A stretch of DNA of 52,623 nucleotides from an uncultured Bacilli bacterium (GCA_910584085.1 CAJTZY010000002.1:142365-194987), one strand, 5' to 3'; shown: positions 24,497 to 33,197, numbered from the stretch's first letter. Numbers and translations are program-made. The notes: generated by a model not told the origin, from the sequence alone.

Positions 24497-25369
24497 ATGG
24501 AATTAATAATAGGTTCACATGTATCTTTTACAAAAGATACTCAACTTTTAGGAAGTGTAGTGGAAGCTTTAGGGTATAAATCAACTGCATTTATGTTTTA
24601 TACAGGTGCTCCCCAAAACACATTAAGAGTTAAAATAGATAGTGAAAAAACAAATGAAGCATTAAAGCTTATGAAGGAAAATTATATTGATATTAAGAAT
24701 GTTGTAGTGCATGCTCCATATATAATTAATTTAGCAAATATTAATAATTTTGATTTTAATGTAAGATTTTTAAGAGAAGAAATATCTAGAGTAGAGAGTT
24801 TGGGTGTTAAAAATATAGTCCTTCATCCAGGAAGTCATGTAGGTGCTGGAGTAGAAAATGGTATAAAAAATATAATTGATGCTTTAAATACAACTTTAAA
24901 AAGGGAAAATAATATAGTAATTTGTTTAGAGACCATGGCAGGTAAGGGTACGGAACTTGGAAGAAATTTTGATGAGATAAAAAGTATAATAGATGGAATT
25001 GAGTTAAAAGATAAGGTGGGTGTATGCATGGATACATGTCACTTAAATGATGCGGGTTATGATTTAAGTGACTTTGATAGTATATTAGATGAGTTTGATA
25101 AGAAGATAGGACTTAAGTATCTGAAGGTTATTCATATAAATGATTCTAAGAATATTATAGGTACACATAAAGATAGGCATGAAAATATTGGTATAGGAAG
25201 TATTGGGTTTCAGGCATTAATTAATATTATATATCATGATAAATTAAAAGGAATTCCTAAAATATTAGAAACTCCATATGTAGAAAAACATGCTCCGTAT
25301 AAACAAGAAATAGAAATGATTAGAAATAAGACATTTAATAATCATTTAATAGAGGATATATTAAAATAA
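24497..25369 (+). CDS. nfo: Endonuclease IV (AP endonuclease)
   Basis: The protein has 290 residues and cuts DNA at abasic sites in base-excision repair, using three zinc ions in a TIM barrel. Visible metal-binding signatures: GSHVSFTK at the start, VVHAPYIINLAN, IVLHPGSHVGAG, CLETMAGKG, VCMDTCHLNDAGYD, VIHINDSKN, DRHENIGIGSIG and ILETPY near the end. These are all the expected His, Glu and Asp ligands, so it looks active. The start is ATG at 24497 after AGGTGGT. Its last nine bases overlap the end of the convergent small gene at 25361. In Bacillus the yqfS (nfo) gene also lies beside a small DUF2624 gene. Confidence 0.96.
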   Translation: MELIIGSHVSFTKDTQLLGSVVEALGYKSTAFMFYTGAPQNTLRVKIDSEKTNEALKLMKENYIDIKNVVVHAPYIINLANINNFDFNVRFLREEISRVESLGVKNIVLHPGSHVGAGVENGIKNIIDALNTTLKRENNIVICLETMAGKGTELGRNFDEIKSIIDGIELKDKVGVCMDTCHLNDAGYDLSDFDSILDEFDKKIGLKYLKVIHINDSKNIIGTHKDRHENIGIGSIGFQALINIIYHDKLKGIPKILETPYVEKHAPYKQEIEMIRNKTFNNHLIEDILK

Positions 25370-25621
25370 ATATCCCTTATATCTATTTTTATAATATGTA
25401 AATAAATTTTTTATTTTAATAAAATCTTCATCATTTATATTATTTTTTAATTCTTCTAAATATTTTGTATCATCTTTTAAAATGTCTTCAAAGTTTTCTT
25501 TAATTAAATTTAGTAAATATTCAAGCTCATTATTATTTAAATGAATATCATTTTTTATACCAAATTCATTTAATTTTTCTATAGATAATGTTTCTATATA
25601 ATTTCTAATTAAACTTTTCAT
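25361..25621 (-). CDS. Small protein, possibly DUF2624 (YqfT-like)
   Basis: The protein has 86 residues and is wholly helical and charged. The pattern KLNEFGIKNDIHLNNNEL followed by LLNLIKENFEDIL and DEDFIKIKNLF is like the DUF2624 family, whose Bacillus member yqfT lies beside nfo. Here it is convergent with nfo, with a nine-base overlap of the 3' ends. The start is ATG at 25621 behind GGTGA. The family call rests on length, pattern and neighbourhood, not on a search. Confidence 0.55.
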   Translation of the reverse strand: MKSLIRNYIETLSIEKLNEFGIKNDIHLNNNELEYLLNLIKENFEDILKDDTKYLEELKNNINDEDFIKIKNLFTYYKNRYKGYLF

Positions 25622-25687
25622 ATGTTCACCAATATAATATATGATTAAATAATATAATAATGAATAAAATAATAGTAGGTGATTTAA

Positions 25688-25735
25688 ATGTCAAATAAAT
25701 ATATACACTTTTTTCAAGTAATAAGGCATTTATGA
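25688..25735 (+). CDS. 15-codon upstream reading frame (leader peptide candidate)
   Basis: ATG at 25688 stands five bases after a standard AGGTGAT ribosome-binding site and opens the 15-residue frame MSNKYIHFFQVIRHL. Its TGA overlaps the ATG of the penicillin-binding protein gene (ATGA at 25732-25735). The ribosome-binding site here is stronger than the AAGG in front of the large gene, so ribosomes finishing this frame could restart there. No terminator/antiterminator hairpin pair is visible. Confidence 0.5.
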   Translation: MSNKYIHFFQVIRHL

Positions 25736-27804
25736 AGAAAAAGATAAATAAATATAAGTATCATAAAAAAAGAATTAATATAGAAGAAACACTTGAAAAA
25801 AGATATACAATACTTGTAGTAGTTATAATACTAATTATGTCTATACTAATTACAAGGCTATTTTATGTTCAGATAGTAAAAAATAGGCATTATAGTGAAG
25901 AGTTACAGTCACTTACTGTAAATATAATAGAGGGCGACTCTGCTCCTAGAGGAAGAATATATGATAGAAATGGAAATATAATAGTTGATAATATATCTAC
26001 CAAAACTATTTATTATAAAAAACCGAGTAAGGTAAAAACAGAAGATGAGATAAAGGTTGCTTATTTAGTGGGTAAATATATAAATGTAGATTATTCAAAG
26101 TTAACTTTAAGTATGCTTAAAAAGTTTTGGATTTTAAACAATAGTGATGCTTCAGATAAAAAGATAACAGATGAAGAATGGAAAAATTTAAGTTTAAGGA
26201 AGCTTACTAAAAATGATATAGAAAACTTGAAGATGGAAAGAATTACAGATGAAGATTTATCTATATATAATGATGATGATAAGGGAGCTTGTTATATATA
26301 TAACCTAATGAATAAGGGATATTATTATACAGAAAAAACTATAAAGAATTCTGATGTGACAGATGAAGAATTTGCTTATATTGCAGAAAACATAGATAAA
26401 ATACCTGGATTTAATGTAAAATTAGATTGGGAAAGAGACTATAAATATGGTAATGTATTTAAAACTATTTTGGGAAATGTTTCATCAAGTACTAGTGGAA
26501 TTCCATATAATTTAAAAGATTATTATTTAAGTGAGGGATATAGTTTAACAGATAGAGTTGGCACAAGTTATATAGAATATCAATATGAAAAATATTTAAA
26601 AGGTAAAAAGGCAAAATATCAGGTTAATGATGATGGAACATATACAGAGCTTGCTAAGGGCTCTAGAGGAAGTGATATTGTACTTACTATAGATATTAAT
26701 CTTCAAAAAGCAGTTGAAGAAATTTTAGAGGAAGAGTTAATTATTGCTAAAGGTGAAAGAAATACTGAATATTTTGATAAAGCCTATGTAATAGTAAATG
26801 ATCCTAAAACTGGTGAAATTCTTGCTATGGCAAGTAAGCAAATAATAAAAAATGATGATGGTTCATATAAAATTCTTGACTATACACCAGGAGTTATAAC
26901 TTCTTCTGTAACTCCAGGTTCAATAGTTAAAGGGGCATCTCATATAGTAGGTTATAATACAGGGGCACTTAAAATAGGTGAGATACGCAATGATGCCTGT
27001 ATAAAAATAGCTGCAACACCACTTAAGTGTTCATTTACTGAATATGGTAATATAGATGATTTAGCGGCTTTAAAGTATTCATCTAATACTTATCAATTTC
27101 AAACTGCTATAAAAGTTGGTGGAGGAGTTTATAGATATAACTTACCGCTTGTAATAAATGAAGAGGCTTTTGATATATATAGAAATACATTTAAGGAGTT
27201 TGGACTTGGTACATATACTAATATAGATTTACCAAATGAGTCACTTGGATATAAGGGTACTAATAGATTATCTGGTTTATTACTTGATTTTTCTATTGGA
27301 CAGTATGATACTTATACTCCAATCCAAATATCACAATATATGTCCACTATTGCGAATAATGGTATGAGGATGCAACCATATTTACTTAAAGCTGTGTTTG
27401 ATTCAAGTAGTGATGCACTTTCAAATATAATTTATGAAACAGAACCTAAAGTATTAAATAAGGTAAATACTAGTGAAGAATACCTAAATAGAGTAAAAGA
27501 GGGCTTTAGGCAGGTATTAGATTATGGTGGGACTGGATCTGGTTATATAGATTACAGTCATAATCCAGCGGGAAAGACAGGAACCGCACAAAGTTTTTTA
27601 GACACAAATGGAGATGGGGTTATTGATACAGCAACAACAACAGCTACATTTTCGGGGTATGCGCCATACGATAATCCATCTGTTGTATTTACCGTAATTT
27701 CTCCTGATATTGCCCCAGATTATGTTACATATAATGATATGAGTCGTATAAATAGAAGAATAAGTCAAAAAGTTAGTGAAAAATACTTTGAAATTTATGG
27801 ATAA
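25732..27804 (+). CDS. Class B penicillin-binding protein (PBP2 type transpeptidase)
   Basis: The protein has 690 residues. A short basic cytoplasmic tail and one membrane anchor (about 26-47) are followed by the PBP dimer domain (GDSAPRGRIYDRNGNIIVDN) and the transpeptidase domain. Active-site motifs: S397-I-V-K400 in TPGSIVKG, S450-S451-N452, and K615-T-G in AGKTGTAQS. It cross-links peptidoglycan, either in elongation (MrdA-like) or division/spore cortex (FtsI/SpoVD-like); motif evidence alone does not decide which. There is no C-terminal PASTA domain, which argues against SpoVD or PBP2x-like proteins. The ATG at 25732 overlaps the stop of the 15-codon leader frame. rpmG and efp follow from their own promoter. 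Confidence 0.92.
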   Translation: MKKKINKYKYHKKRINIEETLEKRYTILVVVIILIMSILITRLFYVQIVKNRHYSEELQSLTVNIIEGDSAPRGRIYDRNGNIIVDNISTKTIYYKKPSKVKTEDEIKVAYLVGKYINVDYSKLTLSMLKKFWILNNSDASDKKITDEEWKNLSLRKLTKNDIENLKMERITDEDLSIYNDDDKGACYIYNLMNKGYYYTEKTIKNSDVTDEEFAYIAENIDKIPGFNVKLDWERDYKYGNVFKTILGNVSSSTSGIPYNLKDYYLSEGYSLTDRVGTSYIEYQYEKYLKGKKAKYQVNDDGTYTELAKGSRGSDIVLTIDINLQKAVEEILEEELIIAKGERNTEYFDKAYVIVNDPKTGEILAMASKQIIKNDDGSYKILDYTPGVITSSVTPGSIVKGASHIVGYNTGALKIGEIRNDACIKIAATPLKCSFTEYGNIDDLAALKYSSNTYQFQTAIKVGGGVYRYNLPLVINEEAFDIYRNTFKEFGLGTYTNIDLPNESLGYKGTNRLSGLLLDFSIGQYDTYTPIQISQYMSTIANNGMRMQPYLLKAVFDSSSDALSNIIYETEPKVLNKVNTSEEYLNRVKEGFRQVLDYGGTGSGYIDYSHNPAGKTGTAQSFLDTNGDGVIDTATTTATFSGYAPYDNPSVVFTVISPDIAPDYVTYNDMSRINRRISQKVSEKYFEIYG

Positions 27805-27815
27805 TTTGCTATAAT
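27788..27815 (+). promoter_or_regulatory. Sigma-A type promoter of rpmG-efp
   Basis: TTGAAA, 16 bases, TATAAT. It overlaps the last codons of the penicillin-binding protein gene. Confidence 0.6.
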
Positions 27816-27847
27816 ATATTAGAAACATTAAAAAAGGAGGAGAAACT

Positions 27848-28015
27848 ATGGCAAAAAAAGGAGAAGCTAGACAAAGAATAACTCTAAAATGTACTGAATG
27901 TGGAGAAGAAAATTTTCGCACTGAAAAAAATAAAAGAAATACTACAGATCGTTTAGAATTAAATAAATATTGTCCTAAATGTAATAAAAACACTCTTCAT
28001 AAAGAAGCAAAATAA
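27848..28015 (+). CDS. rpmG: Ribosomal protein L33 (bL33)
   Basis: The protein has 55 residues and is a component of the large ribosomal subunit. It begins MAKKGEARQRITLKCTECGE and has two zinc-binding CxxC pairs, Cys15/Cys18 and Cys42/Cys45 (YCPKCNKN), as in the zinc-binding (C+) form of L33. The middle NFRTEKNKRNTTDRLELNKY is typical. The start is ATG at 27848 behind AAAAGGAGGAG. It is followed 33 bases later by efp, so the two translation genes share a transcript. Confidence 0.96.
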   Translation: MAKKGEARQRITLKCTECGEENFRTEKNKRNTTDRLELNKYCPKCNKNTLHKEAK

Positions 28016-28048
28016 AAAAATTAAAACTTTATAGGGAGGAGGAATAAT

Positions 28049-28606
28049 ATGTTTAATGTAAATGATATAAAAAATGGAATGACTATCCTTTTTGAGGATA
28101 ATATTTATACAGTACTTGAATTTTCACATGTAAAGCCTGGAAAGGGAGCTGCATTTGTTCAAGTTAAACTTAAAAATTTGCGTACTGGATCAATAGTTGA
28201 AAAAAGATTTAATTCGGGTGTTAAACTTGAAAAGGCTATGGTCGAAAAAGTTGGAATGCAATTTTTATATGCAACAGGTGATTCATATAATTTTATGAAT
28301 ATGGAAACTTATGAACAAATAGATTTAACAAAGGATCAATTAGGAGATAATGTAAATTATTTAAAAGAAGGTTTAGATGTTTTGATTTCTTTTTATGAAG
28401 GTGAATTACTTGGAATAATATTACCAGCTCAAGTAGATTTGAAGGTTGTTAAAACTGAACCTGCTGTTAAGGGGAATACTACTAATAATGCCACTAAAGA
28501 CGCTACTTTAGAAACTGGATTAGTTGTAAGAGTACCACTTTTTATAGAACAAGATGAAATTATATCAGTATATACTGCTGATGGAAAATATGCATCACGT
28601 GCATAG
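28049..28606 (+). CDS. efp: Translation elongation factor P
   Basis: The protein has 185 residues and relieves ribosome stalling at proline runs. It contains the three expected beta domains: the KOW-like N-terminal domain, the middle OB domain (QFLYATGDSYNFMNMETYEQ) and the C-terminal OB domain ending ISVYTADGKYASRA. The tip loop HVKPGKGAAFVQV carries Lys32, the position modified in other EF-P proteins. No epmA, epmB or ymfI-like modification gene is in the window. The start is ATG at 28049 after GGGAGGAGG. Confidence 0.97.
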   Translation: MFNVNDIKNGMTILFEDNIYTVLEFSHVKPGKGAAFVQVKLKNLRTGSIVEKRFNSGVKLEKAMVEKVGMQFLYATGDSYNFMNMETYEQIDLTKDQLGDNVNYLKEGLDVLISFYEGELLGIILPAQVDLKVVKTEPAVKGNTTNNATKDATLETGLVVRVPLFIEQDEIISVYTADGKYASRA

Positions 28607-28608
28607 AT

Positions 28609-28635
28609 AAGGATTAATTTAATTAATCTTTTTTT
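28609..28635 (+). terminator. Intrinsic terminator of rpmG-efp
   Basis: GATTAATT/AATTAATC forms a stem with a T-run after it. Confidence 0.75.
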
Positions 28636-28682
28636 GTACTAGTAATTTTTATTTAAAATTTAACTTCCCTTTAACTTCTTTA

Positions 28683-28712
28683 TTGACAAACACACATATG
28701 TTATCGTATTAT
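28683..28712 (+). promoter_or_regulatory. Sigma-A type promoter of the sugar transferase gene
   Basis: TTGACA, 18 bases, TATTAT, about 25 bases before the ATG. Confidence 0.65.
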
Positions 28713-28737
28713 ATTATTGAGATGAGAGTTGGAATTT

Positions 28738-29424
28738 ATGAATAATATCAGTGTAATAAATGATGGAGAAATTATCGATGAAGCAAATAGTAAACGTAAA
28801 ATGAATATATATGTAACATTTGTTAAAAGAATTTTAGATTTTTTAATATCTATTGTTTTTCTTATATTATTATTTCCTATATTTTTAATAATAGGAATTT
28901 TGATTAAAATAGAAGATGGAGGACCTATTTTTTATAAACAAGAAAGAACAGGGAAAAATGGCAAAAATTTTAAAATATATAAATTTAGAACTATGAACGT
29001 TTTACCAGAAGGTATGGAAATGACTATCCCTCATGATAAAAGAATTACAAAGATAGGTAAGTTTTTAAGAAAAACATTTATTGATGAATTACCACAACTA
29101 ATTAATATATTAAAAGGTCAAATGTCTATTATTGGCCCAAGGCCATGGATTCCTGCTTATTATAAAAACTTTACAGAGGATCAAAAACACCGATGTGATG
29201 TATTGCCAGGCATTACTGGTCTTGCTCAATCACATGGTATAAAATTTTTAACTATTTTTGAAAAAATAGATTATGATATTGAATATGCCAAAAATGCAAG
29301 TTTTAAAATGGACTTATGTATTATATTTTATACTATTAAAATTGTTTTACATAGGGATCATGTTGAAATAAAGCAAGAAGATATAAATAAAGAGATAGAA
29401 GATTTGAAGGGACAATTTAAATAA
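28738..29424 (+). CDS. Undecaprenyl-phosphate sugar-1-phosphate transferase
   Basis: The protein has 228 residues and belongs to the bacterial sugar transferase (WcaJ/EpsL/RfbP C-terminal type) family. One membrane re-entrant helix (about 23-50) is followed by GGPIFYKQERTGKNGKNFKIYKFRTM, the core DELPQLINILKGQMSIIGPRP and PGITGLAQ. It transfers a sugar phosphate to undecaprenyl phosphate and so starts assembly of a surface polysaccharide. It is the short form without the N-terminal membrane domain. The start is ATG at 28738; a TTG three codons earlier is less likely. It is separated by a coiled-coil gene from the glycan locus at 31.8-43.8 kb, which has no other initiating enzyme. Confidence 0.92.
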   Translation: MNNISVINDGEIIDEANSKRKMNIYVTFVKRILDFLISIVFLILLFPIFLIIGILIKIEDGGPIFYKQERTGKNGKNFKIYKFRTMNVLPEGMEMTIPHDKRITKIGKFLRKTFIDELPQLINILKGQMSIIGPRPWIPAYYKNFTEDQKHRCDVLPGITGLAQSHGIKFLTIFEKIDYDIEYAKNASFKMDLCIIFYTIKIVLHRDHVEIKQEDINKEIEDLKGQFK

Positions 29425-29458
29425 AAAAATTTATAATTATTTTATTTAATATTTATAT

Positions 29459-29517
29459 GGAGGTCTTATTTTAGTATTTGTTTTGAACTACATTTTAATA
29501 GTGGGCCTCCTTTCTTT
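29459..29517 (+). terminator. Probable long-loop terminator
   Basis: GGAGGTCT pairs with GGGCCTCC (eight pairs, two of them G-U) across a loop of 36 bases, followed by TTTCTTT. A smaller TAGT/ACTA pairing is possible inside the loop. It could also be a structured RNA element. Confidence 0.5.
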
Positions 29518-29561
29518 ATATACTTCCAAATCTATTTTACAATATCCAAAAATTGTTCGAT

Positions 29562-29590
29562 TTGACAAATTGTTTTTTGTGTGCTAGAAT
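29562..29590 (+). promoter_or_regulatory. Sigma-A promoter of the first coiled-coil gene
   Basis: TTGACA, 17 bases, TAGAAT. Transcription would begin near 29597, which excludes translation starts before it and supports ATG at 29622. Confidence 0.75.
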
Positions 29591-29621
29591 ATGCAGTAAA
29601 TTTATTGAAGGGGGAAATTTT

Positions 29622-31697
29622 ATGGAAAAGAATTTAAGGGAAATTGAAACAATAATGGAGCAATTTTATGCTAAACAGGAGGAAAATGAAAAGCTTTTTA
29701 ATGCTAATAAGGAAGATGAAGCAGATTTAAAAGCAAAACTATTAAATTTAAAACAAAAAAGAACAGATGAGAGAAATCAATTAAAGGGACAATTATCAAC
29801 TTTAGAGTCAAGGAAAAAATTAATAATTGAACAAAAAATACAGGAAAATATTCCAGTAATTAATAATTTTAGGGATGGTTATAAGAGCGTATTATATCAG
29901 CAACGTGAAGAAGAATTAATTTCTGAAATAAGCGAAATGAATAAAAAGGAAGAGGAAGTAAGACGTTTAAAATTAGAAATAAAACGTTTAGAGTCTAATA
30001 TAGATAGTCTAATGTCACCTTATATATTAGGTATAGATGAATATGATAGTATCATGAAGAATTCATTTAATGGACAATATGAAGAGGTTAAAAATAATTT
30101 AATTTCTAGAATAGATGCATTAACTAGTGAGGTAGAACAAAAAGATCAACTTGAAAAAGAATTATATGATTTAAGAATGAATAGGGATAGAGAACTATCA
30201 AGATTATCAATATTAAATACACCAACAAATACATTTAGTTATGATTCTGAACTTAATTTTAAGGCAAAAGGTGTTAAAAACAAAAAATTCCAAGCAGCAA
30301 TGAAATCTGCAAATGAAGAAGATGAACAATTCTCAACTGAGGGAATAAATGGTTCATTCATATTAAAAAGTTTGGAACAATCATATAATGTAATAGAAAA
30401 TAAATTTACATTAAGAATAAAAGCACTTCTTAAGGAATCTGATGAAGAGAAGTCATTAAAAAAACAAATTAAAGAAATAGCAAAAAGACCAAATTATAAT
30501 AGAGTTTATTTAAAAGAAATGCTTGAATTAAAAATGGATTTAAATAAAAAATTAGAAGCACAAAGAAAGATTGTAGAACCTATAATAAAAGCTGAAATAT
30601 CTAAAATTAGTCAATCTATATTATTAGAACAACAAGAAATTAAGGATAGAGATAGAAAATTAATGGAAAAAGAAGAACAAGCAATTTTATATAGGGAAAA
30701 TAAATTGGGTCAATTTAAAAATGAATTTGATGAATTTGGTAATATAATAAATCAAGGTGATTATGAAAAATTACTTCAAGAATATAATACAATATTAGCA
30801 GAAAAGTCATACTTAGAGGCTCAAAATAATGATGGTAAAGTCGAGGTTATCGATAATTTATGTAAACAAAAGGCAGATTTAGAATCTATTTTGGTTGATA
30901 TAAAGGCTGCAGTTAATCTTATTAAACCAACAGAAGAAGAAGTAAATATTTTGGTTAATCAATTAGAACCATATGAACAGGAAGAATATGATAGAAGAAG
31001 TAGAGCTAAAATAGCAGAAGAAGAAGCAAAAAAATCGCAAGCAAGATTAGAATTAGAAAAATTTATGAGAAAACTTCATGAGGAAAAACCAATATTTGAT
31101 GTACAAACTGTAGTAGAAAAACCTATAGAAGAAACTGCAACTGAAGAAGTTATGGAAGAGTCTATAGAGGAAACTGCAACTGAAGAGGTTACGGACGAAA
31201 TTATAGAGGAAACTGCAACTGAAGAGGTTATGGACGAAATTATAGAGGAAACTGCAACTGAAGATATGGTAGAAGGCACTTTAAAACTTATGAAAGAAAT
31301 GGAATCTGAGGAAGAAACTACATATGAGAAATTATTATCCAATTCGGTTGATGATGATCTAGATTCTGAATCAGAAGACCTAGTAAATATTGATGTAAAT
31401 TCATTACTAGCAAAATTTGCACCTAAAAAAGAAAATGAGTTTGTATCAATAGAATATGATCCAGATAGCGATGTTACCGTATATGACATCCCTGGTAAAA
31501 AATCAAGTAACAATGGGGTAGACATGGTAGTTCCAATGGAAAAAATTGGTAAAAAACCAAAATTTTCAGAAAAGTTTAAAAATGCGATAAATGATATTTT
31601 TGCTGAAGTCGGTGGATATAATGATGATATGTTTGCTGAAGAATTTGAAAATTTAGGTTTAGATTCAGCAGCAAATAGTGTAGTAAAACATAAATAA
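29622..31697 (+). CDS. Large coiled-coil protein, paralogue of the 44767 gene
   Basis: The protein has 691 residues. The first 480 or so are dense in Glu, Lys, Leu and Gln with heptad character, so mostly coiled coil. Then come a repeat tract of four 13-residue units (IEETATEEVMDEI type, DNA 31125-31280), an acidic low-complexity part and a C-terminal region with VTVYDIPGKK and KFKNAINDIFAEVGGYNDDMFAEEF. No signal peptide or membrane segment is seen. It shares ordered motifs with the gene at 44767: EENEKLFN versus ENEELFN near the start, KRPNYNRVYLKEMLELK versus KRPNYDRVYKKELTELK in the middle, and EEYDRRSRAK versus AEYDRRKSAK before the tail. A cytoskeletal or scaffold role is possible but not shown. 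The start is ATG at 29622 after AAGGGGGA. Confidence 0.8.
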   Translation: MEKNLREIETIMEQFYAKQEENEKLFNANKEDEADLKAKLLNLKQKRTDERNQLKGQLSTLESRKKLIIEQKIQENIPVINNFRDGYKSVLYQQREEELISEISEMNKKEEEVRRLKLEIKRLESNIDSLMSPYILGIDEYDSIMKNSFNGQYEEVKNNLISRIDALTSEVEQKDQLEKELYDLRMNRDRELSRLSILNTPTNTFSYDSELNFKAKGVKNKKFQAAMKSANEEDEQFSTEGINGSFILKSLEQSYNVIENKFTLRIKALLKESDEEKSLKKQIKEIAKRPNYNRVYLKEMLELKMDLNKKLEAQRKIVEPIIKAEISKISQSILLEQQEIKDRDRKLMEKEEQAILYRENKLGQFKNEFDEFGNIINQGDYEKLLQEYNTILAEKSYLEAQNNDGKVEVIDNLCKQKADLESILVDIKAAVNLIKPTEEEVNILVNQLEPYEQEEYDRRSRAKIAEEEAKKSQARLELEKFMRKLHEEKPIFDVQTVVEKPIEETATEEVMEESIEETATEEVTDEIIEETATEEVMDEIIEETATEDMVEGTLKLMKEMESEEETTYEKLLSNSVDDDLDSESEDLVNIDVNSLLAKFAPKKENEFVSIEYDPDSDVTVYDIPGKKSSNNGVDMVVPMEKIGKKPKFSEKFKNAINDIFAEVGGYNDDMFAEEFENLGLDSAANSVVKHK
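31125..31280 (+). repeat. 39-bp tandem repeat (13 aa) in the coiled-coil gene
   Basis: Four units begin at 31125, 31164, 31203 and 31242. The middle two differ at few bases, which suggests recent duplication. All indels of whole units keep the frame. Confidence 0.9.
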
Positions 31698-31712
31698 TTT
31701 ATGCAATTATAT

Positions 31713-31739
31713 AAAAAAAAGTAGGTTTCTACTTTTTTT
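31713..31739. terminator. Bidirectional intrinsic terminator
   Basis: AAAAAAAGTAG-GTTT-CTACTTTTTTT lies between the convergent coiled-coil gene and the minus-strand radical SAM gene. Confidence 0.85.
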
Positions 31740-31772
31740 ATGATGTCTCCTAAACGGGGTTCACATCAATAA

Positions 31773-33197
31773 TCATTTGCTTTTTTTATCAGTTAATACA
31801 TTTCCCTTGATTTCAATTTTTTTTGTAGAAAAAATTGGATCCTCTAGTATTTTAAGTAATTCTTTTTTTTCATTACCATTTTTATCATACATGCTTACTT
31901 TATCAAATTCTTCTTCAGTAAATGTTCCCCAATTATTGATTCTCGTTACATCAAATTTATCAAATCCTAATTTAATAGCTAATTTAACCGTATCAGCTAA
32001 TTCTTTATAGTTATCTTTTTGTAAAACATATAGTATGCTTACAGTTTTAACTTTTCCTTCTTTTCTTACTTTTGATAGATATTCTAAATTTTTTATTAAA
32101 GTTTCAAAATTTCCACCAATTCTTATTTTTTCATAAGTTTTTTTAGTACATGCATCTAAACTTATAAAAAATTCGATATTATTATACTTTTCGCATAGTT
32201 TATCTAACGTCTTTTTTGTTAATAATGTTCCATTTGTGTGAATAGTTATTGGCTTTTTTCTATTAATTTTTTCTGAAAATAAAATGTCTTGATATGCTTT
32301 ACTGAAAAATACTTCACCGCTTGATGCGACAATAAGTTCCTCAGAACCATTTAGCCAATTATCTCCAATTAAATTTTTTATCATTTCCTTATGTAGGAAT
32401 GAATAGACTCTACTCTTGTTGTTATTTACAAAGTATTTTCTGCAACTTCTACATTTTAGATTACAACTACCATCAAATGCAATACATACTGTTTTTGGAA
32501 TTTCTTTTTCTACTAAACCATTAAATCGTGAATTTATATTTTCCTTTTTTACTAATTTAGGGCAATTTTCAAAACTGCAAAATGCATATGTTTTATTTAT
32601 TATAGATAATCTAAATATTCTAGCCCTTGTAGAATTCCAAACCTCCGTTGGTTTATGATAAATAAAATTTCCTATGTTTTCTGTTGCCCAACCTTCACAG
32701 CAAGGAAATATAAATCCATTTTCTTGTATTTGTACATAGTCAAAGGGTTGGTTACATTTTACATTTCCTTGAGGATCTGTATATATCATTTTTGTAAACA
32801 TTTCACTATTGGAAATGTTGCGAGTTATAATATCGTAATTTTCATATTTTTTGTATTTTTTGTATTTTTTATACGCATAGGATATTAATTTCATTTTTAA
32901 GGTTATTTTTTCGTCTAAAATTTTAGCAAAATCTTCTAAAAATATAAAATCTTTTTTTTCCCTAAAATTTAAACTGTTAAATTTTTTTACTATATTGGTA
33001 TTTTTCCTATCGCATATAATAATAATATTTCTAAATTTTTTCTTTAAATTTTTAATATTTATGCATTCTATACCATTATGTGTTTTTATATCGTCATCAG
33101 TAATATATTTTAACACTTTTATATTAGGAAATATGTATTCAAAGTCTTCTTGAAAACGTCCTATCTTATATAAAATTACTTTATTATGTTTTTTCAT
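31773..33197 (-). CDS. Radical SAM protein with N-terminal SPASM-like region
   Basis: The protein has 474 residues from ATG at 33197 (six bases after AGGA, and consistent with the promoter at 33219). The first 120 residues are not recognised (VILYKIGRF ... NIIIICDRKNTNIV). A cysteine-rich region follows (VKCNQPFDYVQI, FIFPCCEGW, IGNF, FCSFENCPKLV) that looks like a SPASM auxiliary cluster domain. After it comes the radical SAM core: Cys245, Cys249 and Cys252 in DGSCNLKCRSCRKYF, VASSGEVFFSKAY in place of GGEP, TIHTNGTLL and ISLDACTKKTYEKIR. The usual order is core first and SPASM last, so the order is inverted here; no cysteines follow the core. It is probably a modifying enzyme of the glycan locus. 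The substrate is unknown. Confidence 0.82.
   Translation of the reverse strand: MKKHNKVILYKIGRFQEDFEYIFPNIKVLKYITDDDIKTHNGIECINIKNLKKKFRNIIIICDRKNTNIVKKFNSLNFREKKDFIFLEDFAKILDEKITLKMKLISYAYKKYKKYKKYENYDIITRNISNSEMFTKMIYTDPQGNVKCNQPFDYVQIQENGFIFPCCEGWATENIGNFIYHKPTEVWNSTRARIFRLSIINKTYAFCSFENCPKLVKKENINSRFNGLVEKEIPKTVCIAFDGSCNLKCRSCRKYFVNNNKSRVYSFLHKEMIKNLIGDNWLNGSEELIVASSGEVFFSKAYQDILFSEKINRKKPITIHTNGTLLTKKTLDKLCEKYNNIEFFISLDACTKKTYEKIRIGGNFETLIKNLEYLSKVRKEGKVKTVSILYVLQKDNYKELADTVKLAIKLGFDKFDVTRINNWGTFTEEEFDKVSMYDKNGNEKKELLKILEDPIFSTKKIEIKGNVLTDKKSK

Noticed and set aside
29553..29621. An earlier in-frame start for the first coiled-coil gene
   Set aside because: This stretch contains the TTGACA and TAGAAT boxes of its promoter, and AAGGGGGA precedes the ATG at 29622.
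31076..31525. A serine/valine-rich antisense frame opposite the coiled-coil gene
   Set aside because: It arises from the acidic repeats on the other strand and has no start signals.
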